A stretch of DNA of 64,000 nucleotides from Clostridium omnivorum (GTDB lineage: Bacteria; Bacillota; Clostridia; Clostridiales; Clostridiaceae), in the NCBI RefSeq assembly GCF_026012015.1, contig NZ_BRXR01000001.1:3931501-3995500 (forward strand), written 5' to 3'. The notes below the pieces were generated by a model, which saw only the letters and a program-made list of their open reading frames with translations, was not told the DNA's origin and searched no databases. The position numbers and the translations under genes were made by a program. This document shows, piece after piece, positions 56,958 through 64,000 of this stretch; position 1 is the stretch's first letter, and every line of letters begins with the position of its first letter.

Positions 56958-58041
56958 GGATAACATAAGTTTAAAAGGTTATAAGCTAAAAAAATATATT
57001 AGTGTACTCATATTTATTGTACTCATAAGTATTGTAATTCCTTCTATAGTAAAGGCAGCAGAAGAAAGCAATAGAAGAAATATGTTCTATATTCAGCTTA
57101 TTAATTACACTATGCCTCTGGTAAAAACTACATCTTTCGATGAAGACGATATGGCAGAAAATCAATTTTCTATAAAAGCAGTAGTATTAAGCTATTTAGG
57201 AATAGATATTCATTCTCCAATGTCTATTTTACAGAAGGAAATAAGTTACTTAAATACTGAGGAAAAAGCAACGCCAAGTAAAGGGCTAGTTGACTTTGCT
57301 CTTAACCCATTTAAATTAAATGAAAATCAGATATCAACAGGAACTACACCTGCTAATAATGAAAAAAGTAATGAGGGTAATTTAAATTTGCCAGATAATC
57401 AAGTGACTATGTATGATCCAAAGTTAAAACAGAACCTAAATGTAGCAAAACCAGATGTGTTTATTTATCATACACATACATCGGAAAGTTATAGTCCTGG
57501 TGCTAGTGATAACGAAGACCAAACTAAAAATGTTTGTGCGGTTGGTGATGCTCTAGCTGATGAGCTTGAAAAAAATTACGGTATATCAGTAGCCCATGAT
57601 AAAACAGTCCATGATGTTGTTTATAATAACAGTTATGCCCGTTCAGCAGAAACCGTAGATAAATATATGAAAAAATACGGCGATTTTAAAGTAGTTATAG
57701 ATTTGCATAGAGATTCTATTGAAAATAAAAAAACTGAAACCATAAAATTAAATGGTGTAAATACTGCTAAATTTATGTTTGTTATGTCTAAAGGTAATCC
57801 ACATTCAAGTAAAAACTGGGCTGTAGCAAACAAGATGGTTGATATTTCAAATAAATTGTTTCCTGGACTATGCAAAGGAATTTATCCTTATAATAATGGT
57901 ATAAGATATTTTAATCAAGGAAAGAGCAATAATGCAGTGTTGATTGAAGTAGGCTCTGATGTAAATACCACTGAAGAGGCGAAAAACACCTCCAAGTATA
58001 TTGCTAGAATAATCGCCGAGTATATTAATTCTAAAAATTGA
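56956..58041 (+). CDS. spoIIP: Stage II sporulation protein P (amidase/endopeptidase)
   Basis: A 361-residue membrane-anchored cell-wall hydrolase that, with SpoIID and SpoIIM, thins septal peptidoglycan for engulfment. An N-terminal membrane helix (~12-33) is followed by a variable linker and the SpoIIP domain (~170-361) with FIYHTHTSESY, IDLHRDSI and VLIEVGSD. The TTG at 56956 follows GGGAGGGG. The frame is open to TTG 56932, which lies inside the gpr terminator. Confidence 0.92.
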   Translation: MDNISLKGYKLKKYISVLIFIVLISIVIPSIVKAAEESNRRNMFYIQLINYTMPLVKTTSFDEDDMAENQFSIKAVVLSYLGIDIHSPMSILQKEISYLNTEEKATPSKGLVDFALNPFKLNENQISTGTTPANNEKSNEGNLNLPDNQVTMYDPKLKQNLNVAKPDVFIYHTHTSESYSPGASDNEDQTKNVCAVGDALADELEKNYGISVAHDKTVHDVVYNNSYARSAETVDKYMKKYGDFKVVIDLHRDSIENKKTETIKLNGVNTAKFMFVMSKGNPHSSKNWAVANKMVDISNKLFPGLCKGIYPYNNGIRYFNQGKSNNAVLIEVGSDVNTTEEAKNTSKYIARIIAEYINSKN

Positions 58042-58049
58042 ATAAAAGT

Positions 58050-58090
58050 GGAAAAAAAGTACATCCTTATAAAATGGAGGTGCTTTTTTT
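58050..58090 (+). terminator. spoIIP terminator that includes the next gene's ribosome binding site
   Basis: AAAAAGTACATCC pairs with GGAGGTGCTTTTT (one mismatch, one G-T pair) around an A/T loop. GGAGGTG in the right arm is the only plausible ribosome binding site for the small gene whose ATG begins at 58091, right after the T-run. Confidence 0.6.
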
Positions 58091-58360
58091 ATGTACCAAA
58101 AAATTAAGAACTTTATAATCATATTTCTTTGCGTATTAATTGTAGGATATGGGGTTTTAGAAGTTAGTAGTGGACTTCCCAAATTTATAAAAGATAATTC
58201 AGCTGTGAAAATTAATTTTAACCCTAGAAAAGTTGATTTAACCATAGAATCTGGACAATATGTATTTTATTTTAATAATAATCTTATAAGTAACCTTGCA
58301 GAAAAAACTTCCGGTGTTTTTAAAAGTATAGAGAACAATTTTATTAATAAGGCCAACTAG
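58091..58360 (+). CDS. Small single-pass membrane or secreted protein
   Basis: An 89-residue protein with an N-terminal hydrophobic helix (~8-27, IIIFLCVLIVGYGVLEV) and a ~60-residue extracytoplasmic part with alternating strands and a short helix. It is not recognised. It lies between spoIIP and lepA, and its start overlaps the spoIIP terminator, so it could be a sporulation-time membrane protein; that is inferred only from context. Confidence 0.6.
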   Translation: MYQKIKNFIIIFLCVLIVGYGVLEVSSGLPKFIKDNSAVKINFNPRKVDLTIESGQYVFYFNNNLISNLAEKTSGVFKSIENNFINKAN

Positions 58361-58400
58361 CATATTTTATGTTACATTTTTTTACTTAAAACAGTTTATA

Positions 58401-58431
58401 TTGACATAAACTAGAACCATTGTGGTATAAT
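58401..58431 (+). promoter_or_regulatory. Promoter of lepA
   Basis: TTGACA (58401-58406) and TATAAT (58426-58431), both consensus, but with a 19-bp spacer; the TGTGG directly before the -10 partly compensates as an extended element. Confidence 0.6.
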
Positions 58432-58466
58432 GTATTTTGACTTATTACGTAATGGGGGTAGTACAA

Positions 58467-60272
58467 ATGCAAACTGACAGGCAAAAGCATATTAGAAATT
58501 TTTCAATTGTTGCACATATAGATCACGGTAAATCTACTCTTGCAGATAGATTGCTAGAGAAAACAGGAACATTAACTGAACGAGAAATGGAAGAACAAGT
58601 ACTAGATAACATGGAACTTGAAAAAGAAAGAGGAATAACTATAAAAGCTCAAGCTGCAAGACTTATATATAAAAGGCCAGATGGAGAAGAGTATATACTA
58701 AACTTAATTGATACTCCAGGGCACGTAGATTTTAATTATGAGGTTTCAAGAAGCCTCGCAGCATGTGAAGGGGCAGTCCTTATAGTTGATGCGTCTCAAG
58801 GTATTCAAGCTCAAACTTTAGCAAATTGTTATCTTGCACTAGATCACAATCTTGAAATTGTGCCTGTTATAAATAAAATCGATTTGCCAAGTGCTAGACC
58901 AGAAGAAGTTAAAAAGGAAATTGAAGATATCATTGGTATTGATGCAGAGGATGCACCATTAGTTTCAGCTAAATCGGGAATAAATATTGAACAAGTATTA
59001 GAGGCTATTGTAGAGCATGTGCCTGCACCTTCAGGAGATGAAGAGGCTCCCCTAAAGGCATTAATATTTGATTCTTATTATGACAGCTACAAAGGTGTAA
59101 TTTGTTATGTAAGAATTAAAGAAGGAACAGTAAAGGTTGGAACTAAAATTAAGCTTATGGCTACAGGAAAAGTATATGAGGTAACGGAAGCAGGAGTATT
59201 TGCTCCACAATTTGTTCCTACAGGTGAACTTAAAGCTGGAGATGTTGGCTATATAACTGGATCTATAAAGAATGTAAGAGATGCCCGTGTAGGTGATACA
59301 ATAACAGAAGCAGATAGACCAGCTAAAGAAGCCTTAGAAGGTTATAGACCAGCTGTACCAATGGTATATAGCGGAATTTATCCAGTAGATGGAGCAAAGT
59401 ATGAAGAACTTAAGGAAGCACTTGAAAAGCTTCAGCTTAATGATGCTGCCCTATCCTTTGAACCAGAAACATCAATAGCTTTAGGTTTTGGTTTTAGATG
59501 CGGTTTTTTAGGTCTATTGCATATGGATGTTATGCAGGAAAGAATAGAGAGAGAGTTTAATCTTGATATTATAACAACTGCACCTTCTGTTATATATAAA
59601 GTAACGAAAACAGATGGAACTCTTCTTGAATTAACCAATCCAACAAATCTTCCAGAACCTAGTGAAATATCATATATGGAAGAGCCAGTGGTTAAAGCAT
59701 CAATTATCTCACCTTCAGATTATGTTGGTGCCGTAATGGATTTGTGTCAGAATAGAAGAGGTACTTTTAAGGATATGCAGTATCTTGAAGCAACGAGAGT
59801 TGTGTTAAATTATGATATACCTCTAAATGAGATTATTTATGACTTCTTTGACCAACTTAAGTCAAGAACTAAGGGATATGCATCACTAGATTATGAGCTA
59901 AAAGGTTACGAAGAAACTAAGCTTGTAAAACTTGATATATTACTAAATGGAGAAATTGTTGATGCTCTTTCAATGATTGTACCTCAAGAAAGAGCATATG
60001 CAAGAGGAAGAGGCATAGCAGAAAAGCTAAAAGAAGTTATTCCAAGGCAGCAATTTGAAATTCCTATTCAAGCTGCAGTAGGAGCCAAAATTATTGCAAG
60101 AGAAACTGTAAAGGCTTTAAGAAAAGATGTTTTGGCAAAATGCTATGGCGGAGATATAACAAGAAAGAAAAAGCTTCTTGAAAAGCAAAAAGAGGGAAAG
60201 AAGAGAATGAGACAGATTGGAACTGTTGAAGTTCCGCAAGAAGCGTTTATGTCAATACTTAAAGTAGATTAA
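58467..60272 (+). CDS. lepA: Elongation factor 4 (LepA)
   Basis: A 601-residue translational GTPase thought to act in 30S biogenesis or back-translocation. G1 HIDHGKSTL, switch [12 protein letters not shown]3 DTPGHVDF and G4 NKIDLP are present, followed by domains II-V and the LepA-specific C-terminal domain ([20 protein letters not shown]). ATG 58467 follows GGGGGT; the upstream frame to 58437 overlaps the promoter. First gene of lepA-hemW-hrcA-grpE-dnaK. Confidence 0.96.
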   Translation: MQTDRQKHIRNFSIVAHIDHGKSTLADRLLEKTGTLTEREMEEQVLDNMELEKERGITIKAQAARLIYKRPDGEEYILNLIDTPGHVDFNYEVSRSLAACEGAVLIVDASQGIQAQTLANCYLALDHNLEIVPVINKIDLPSARPEEVKKEIEDIIGIDAEDAPLVSAKSGINIEQVLEAIVEHVPAPSGDEEAPLKALIFDSYYDSYKGVICYVRIKEGTVKVGTKIKLMATGKVYEVTEAGVFAPQFVPTGELKAGDVGYITGSIKNVRDARVGDTITEADRPAKEALEGYRPAVPMVYSGIYPVDGAKYEELKEALEKLQLNDAALSFEPETSIALGFGFRCGFLGLLHMDVMQERIEREFNLDIITTAPSVIYKVTKTDGTLLELTNPTNLPEPSEISYMEEPVVKASIISPSDYVGAVMDLCQNRRGTFKDMQYLEATRVVLNYDIPLNEIIYDFFDQLKSRTKGYASLDYELKGYEETKLVKLDILLNGEIVDALSMIVPQERAYARGRGIAEKLKEVIPRQQFEIPIQAAVGAKIIARETVKALRKDVLAKCYGGDITRKKKLLEKQKEGKKRMRQIGTVEVPQEAFMSILKVD

Positions 60273-60274
60273 AC

Positions 60275-60344
60275 GTAGGTAAAAGTCCTGAATGGACTTT
60301 TAGGGATAACCTACCGCAGAAAATGGCAAGAATAGGTTACCCTT
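60275..60344 (+). ncRNA. Structured repeat element, copy 3, short form (leader of hemW)
   Basis: Hairpin 1 is TAAAAGTCC-TGAAT-GGACTTTTA. Directly after it AGGGATAACCTA pairs with TAGGTTACCCT, with one bulge, around GGCAAGAA. Hairpin 2 and arm 3 of the other copies are missing. The 3' box GGCAAGAATAGGTTACCC is nearly identical to that at 36685-36702. It begins 3 nt after the lepA stop and ends 25 nt before the hemW ATG. Confidence 0.6.
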
Positions 60345-60369
60345 GTTCCAATATAAAGGAGGAAAACAT

Positions 60370-61494
60370 ATGGAAAAATCCATAGCGCTTTATATACACA
60401 TACCATTTTGCAAACAAAAATGCCTGTATTGTGATTTTCCTTCATTTAGTTCAAAAGATAAGCTTATGGATAGTTATACAGAGGCATTATGTAAAGAAAT
60501 TGAAAAAGTTAACAATAATTTAATAGAAACTATTTTTATAGGTGGGGGAACTCCCACCTATTTGTCTATAGAAAACTGGAAGAAAATAAGCAAAACTATC
60601 ACTGATCTCAGATTAAAGGATGATTATGAATTTACTATAGAGGGGAATCCAGGGAGTTTTACTTCAGAAAAATTAAGGTGTTTTAAAGAAATGGGAGTAA
60701 ATAGATTGAGCATAGGACTGCAAGCTTTCCAAAATCATCATTTAAAAGCCTTAGGAAGAGTTCATAATGTTCAGGATTTCATAGATACATATAATATTGC
60801 TAGGGATATTGGGTTTGATAACATCAATTTTGATGTTATGTTCGGATTGCCAAACCAAGCAGTAGGGGAATGGGAAGAGACTTTAAAGAAATGTATAGAG
60901 CTTAACCCAGAACATATATCCTGCTACAGTTTAATTATTGAAGAAGGAACTCCTTATTATAAAATGTATGAAATGGGAAGTCTTATTCTCCCAGAAGAAG
61001 ATGAAGAGAGAAAAATGTATGATTTAACTCTAAGATTACTAAAAAATCAAGGTTATATTCAATATGAGATATCTAATTTTTCAAAACCTGGAAGAGAATG
61101 TAGACACAACTTGGTTTACTGGAGTTTAGAAAATTATATTGGATGTGGTTCTGGTGCTCATTCATATATGGATGGGTATAGGTATAGAAACACTGAAAGT
61201 ATAGAAGAATATATTATGAAAATAAATACAGAGAATAATGCTGTTGTTGAAAAAGGTAAGAACACTATTGAAGATAACATGGAAGAATTTATGTTTATGG
61301 GACTTAGAAAGATAGCAGGAATTTCTATTGATGAATTTGAGAAAAGATTTAATGTGTCAATAGATAGGATATATAGCGCTGTAATACAAAAGCATATAAA
61401 CAATAGGCTGCTAGAAAGGGAAGAAGGAAGGCTTTTTTTAACACCAAAAGGCATCGAACTATCTAATATAGTAATGTCAGATTTTATATTATAG
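60370..61494 (+). CDS. hemW: Heme chaperone HemW (radical SAM)
   Basis: A 374-residue radical SAM protein often misnamed coproporphyrinogen oxidase. The cluster motif CKQKCLYCDF has Phe where true HemN has the extra Cys, which marks the HemW heme-chaperone branch. Further blocks: FIGGGTPTYLS, TIEGNPGSF, GVNRLSIGLQAF and FDVMFGLPNQ. ATG 60370 follows AAAGGAGG. Its leader carries the third structured repeat. Confidence 0.92.
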   Translation: MEKSIALYIHIPFCKQKCLYCDFPSFSSKDKLMDSYTEALCKEIEKVNNNLIETIFIGGGTPTYLSIENWKKISKTITDLRLKDDYEFTIEGNPGSFTSEKLRCFKEMGVNRLSIGLQAFQNHHLKALGRVHNVQDFIDTYNIARDIGFDNINFDVMFGLPNQAVGEWEETLKKCIELNPEHISCYSLIIEEGTPYYKMYEMGSLILPEEDEERKMYDLTLRLLKNQGYIQYEISNFSKPGRECRHNLVYWSLENYIGCGSGAHSYMDGYRYRNTESIEEYIMKINTENNAVVEKGKNTIEDNMEEFMFMGLRKIAGISIDEFEKRFNVSIDRIYSAVIQKHINNRLLEREEGRLFLTPKGIELSNIVMSDFIL

Positions 61495-61607
61495 TAATAA
61501 TTATTCGATATAGTATTAACTAGGAGTAAAAACGAGAAATATCGAGATAGAATGAATTAAATTGAATTGTAAATGTATAATAATATTTTTTTGATTTTTA
61601 TGAAGCA

Positions 61608-61636
61608 TTGACAAAAAAGTGTTACAGTGATATTTT
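61608..61636 (+). promoter_or_regulatory. Promoter of hrcA-grpE-dnaK
   Basis: TTGACA (61608-61613), 17-bp spacer, TATTTT (61631-61636). The CIRCE operator lies just downstream, in the first transcribed bases. Confidence 0.75.
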
Positions 61637-61649
61637 TTAATCATAGTGA

Positions 61650-61676
61650 TTAGCACTCACCTCGAGTGAGTGCTAA
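61650..61676. promoter_or_regulatory. CIRCE operator
   Basis: Perfect TTAGCACTC-N9-GAGTGCTAA. It is bound by HrcA, encoded 16 bp downstream, and represses the operon until heat shock. Confidence 0.97.
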
Positions 61677-61692
61677 TAAATGAGGTGATAAT

Positions 61693-62730
61693 ATGGAAAT
61701 GGATGAAAGGAAAATTAGAATACTTCAGGCAATAATAAATGATTATATAAATACTGCAGAGCCTGTAGGATCCAGAACCATAGCAAAAAAATATGATTTG
61801 GGTATCAGCTCAGCTACTATAAGAAATGAAATGGCTGACTTAGAGGATATGGGCTATCTCGAACAACTGCACAGTTCTTCTGGAAGAAAACCTTCTGATA
61901 AAGGTTATAGACTTTATGTAGATAAGCTTATGAGGGTAACTGAACTAAGTGATGAAGAAGAGCTTATAATTAAAAATCAACTTATAAATGCAGCGCTTTT
62001 TGAAGTTGATAAAATTGTAAAGCAGGCAACTCAGTTGTTATCAGAAATGACTAAATTAACTTGTGTTGTAAAAGCACCTTCCGCTAGTAAGAGCTATATT
62101 AAGTCTATTCAGCTTTTAAACATAGATAACAGCAATATATTAGCTGTTATTATTACTGATACGGGACTTATAAAAAATCACATGATTAGAATTCAAAAGC
62201 CTTTAAGCAATGAAATGTTAGCAAAGCTTACAAGTATTTTAAATGCAAGGCTTAACAACTTAACTGTTGAAGAAATTAATTTAGCTGTAATTAATAATCT
62301 AAAAAAAGACTTGATTAATTATGAAGAAATATTCGATGCTATAATTCCAGCACTTTATGATAGTTTAAGTGGTAGTGATCCTTCGGATATATATATGGAG
62401 GGTACAACAAACATATTTAACTATCCTGAGTACAATGACATTGATAAAGCAAGGGAGTTTCTATACTTATTAAATAACAAAGAAACTATTAGCGGACTTC
62501 TTGATGTAAAAAATGGAATTTCTATTAGTATTGGTGAAGAAAATTATATAGAACAAGCTAAAGATTGCAGCATTATTTCAGGAGTTTACAGTATTGGAGG
62601 AAGGCCGTTAGGGGCAATTGGGGTCATTGGACCAACAAGAATTCCTTATTCAAAAATTATTACCTTGCTAACTAAGGTGGTTAAAGAAATAAATGACAAT
62701 ATAGGTCAGATTTTCTTAGATGATAGATAA
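61693..62730 (+). CDS. hrcA: Heat-inducible repressor HrcA
   Basis: A 345-residue repressor. A winged helix-turn-helix covers ~1-75 ([26 protein letters not shown]), followed by the GAF-like middle and the inserted dimerisation domain. It binds CIRCE and is folded by GroEL. ATG at 61693, with an alternative at 61699. It overlaps no neighbour; grpE follows 66 bp later. Confidence 0.96.
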   Translation: MEMDERKIRILQAIINDYINTAEPVGSRTIAKKYDLGISSATIRNEMADLEDMGYLEQLHSSSGRKPSDKGYRLYVDKLMRVTELSDEEELIIKNQLINAALFEVDKIVKQATQLLSEMTKLTCVVKAPSASKSYIKSIQLLNIDNSNILAVIITDTGLIKNHMIRIQKPLSNEMLAKLTSILNARLNNLTVEEINLAVINNLKKDLINYEEIFDAIIPALYDSLSGSDPSDIYMEGTTNIFNYPEYNDIDKAREFLYLLNNKETISGLLDVKNGISISIGEENYIEQAKDCSIISGVYSIGGRPLGAIGVIGPTRIPYSKIITLLTKVVKEINDNIGQIFLDDR

Positions 62731-62796
62731 AAAGACCACAGTAAAACTTGGCTTGTTTATAAGTATACTATGGCTTAGAGGGAAAGGAAGAAGATA

Positions 62797-63420
62797 ATGA
62801 CAATGGAAAAATGGGAAGACGAAAAACAATTTGAAGCAAATGAAACTGATGAAAAATTCACTGATGAAGTTCTTGAAGATCCAGAAAAGCTAGAAGACGA
62901 GGAGTTTGAGGAGATAGACCAGGAACATATTCTTTCTCTTGAAGGTATTGCTGAGGAACTTCAAACTTCCAATAAAAAGTTATCTGATGAAAATCAAAAA
63001 CTTCAAAATGAATTAGAAGCTTTAAAAGAGAGAGTTATACGAGTTTCTGCAGAATACGAAAACTACAGAAAGAGAACAGCGAAAGAAAAAGAAGGCATTT
63101 ATACAGATGCCTGCGAAGATGTTTTAAAGACGATGCTCCCTGTTCTCGATAATTTGGAAAGAGCTGCTACTGTCACTGGTAGTGTTGAAGACATAAAAAA
63201 AGGTATAGAAATGACCATAAGACAATTTAAAGACAGCTTTGAAAAGCTTCAGGTAGAAGAAATTTCTACAGAAGAAGGCTTTGATCCAAATTACCATAAT
63301 GCAGTGATGCATGTGGATGATGAACAATTTGGTAATAATCAAGTAGTAGAAGTATTCCAAAAAGGTTACAAAAGAGGCAACAAGGTTTTAAGACATAGTA
63401 TGGTAAAGGTAGCAAACTAG
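62797..63420 (+). CDS. grpE: Nucleotide exchange factor GrpE
   Basis: A 207-residue DnaK co-chaperone. A highly acidic, disordered N-terminus (~1-55) precedes a long coiled coil (~55-105) and the C-terminal beta-wing with EEGFDPNYHNAVMHVDDEQ and QKGYKRGNKVLRHSMVKVAN. The typical GrpE signature is complete. Confidence 0.96.
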   Translation: MTMEKWEDEKQFEANETDEKFTDEVLEDPEKLEDEEFEEIDQEHILSLEGIAEELQTSNKKLSDENQKLQNELEALKERVIRVSAEYENYRKRTAKEKEGIYTDACEDVLKTMLPVLDNLERAATVTGSVEDIKKGIEMTIRQFKDSFEKLQVEEISTEEGFDPNYHNAVMHVDDEQFGNNQVVEVFQKGYKRGNKVLRHSMVKVAN

Positions 63421-63485
63421 AAAAAATCTTATTATAAATTAAAAGAGGTTGCTAAACAATCGGTTTGGCATAAGAAAGTTATTAA

Positions 63486-64000
<515 letters not shown>

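Noticed and set aside
60370-61494. Oxygen-independent coproporphyrinogen III oxidase (hemN)
   Set aside because: The cluster motif has CDF rather than the extra Cys of HemN, and the place between lepA and hrcA is that of hemW.

Overview
The base composition (about 30% G+C, lower at the left edge), the AGGAGG-type ribosome binding sites, the sporulation genes (gpr, spoIIP, a spoIVFA/spoIVFB-like pair) and the gene order point to a spore-forming, rod-shaped Clostridium (Bacillota). The species cannot be fixed from the sequence alone. Nearly everything right of about 4.95 kb is chromosomal backbone with conserved clostridial synteny.

Region 1 (1-4950) is accessory DNA, probably the end of an integrated plasmid, phage or satellite element that continues off the left edge. 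It holds degenerate ~50-bp repeats, a remnant of a zinc-ribbon protein, an XRE-type regulator, an unrecognised coiled-coil protein, an array of 44-bp direct repeats (iteron-like) in front of a winged-helix replication-type protein, a second short repeat array, and a small PD-(D/E)xK-like protein. No integrase is visible. A tRNA-Leu(GAG) gene separates it from the backbone.

Region 2 (5.1-19.8 kb) carries leucyl aminopeptidase, a GNAT acetyltransferase, a c-di-AMP riboswitch controlling an NlpC/P60 hydrolase, and then the cell-shape and division block: SPOR protein, maf, radC, mreBCD, a very long PBP2, minCDE, rodA, mgsA. Region 3 (19.8-27.7 kb) is a xylose unit: membrane-anchored binding protein plus LytS-type kinase plus YesN-type regulator (XylFII-LytS-YesN type), followed by the transporter xylFGH. 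It lies between mgsA and a spoIVFA/spoIVFB-like pair that normally directly follows the min genes. Region 4 (28-41 kb) has that pair, two paired genes of radical-SAM/DUF2344 type, RNase G, rplU-prp-rpmA with an L21 leader, obgE, yhbY, nadD, yqeK, an LCP protein, ridA and an RluA-type pseudouridine synthase.

Region 5 (41-48 kb) has dacF, comEA and the complete selenocysteine set selD-selA-selB-selC. SelD is itself a selenoprotein, with an in-frame TGA at codon 14. Region 6 (48-58 kb) has a patatin-like lipase, a kinase-like small protein, a P-type ATPase homologue that has lost several catalytic motifs, a ComEC without its catalytic C-terminal domain, holA, rpsT, gpr and spoIIP. Region 7 (58-64 kb) is lepA-hemW-hrcA-grpE-dnaK with a CIRCE operator; dnaK runs off the right edge.

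The most notable unexplained signal is a family of three related, modular, hairpin-rich repeats (27904-28041, 36566-36706, 60275-60344). Each ends 20-25 nt before the start codon of a gene on the same strand and shows pairing-preserving changes. It looks like a structured RNA leader or a mobile BOX-like element.
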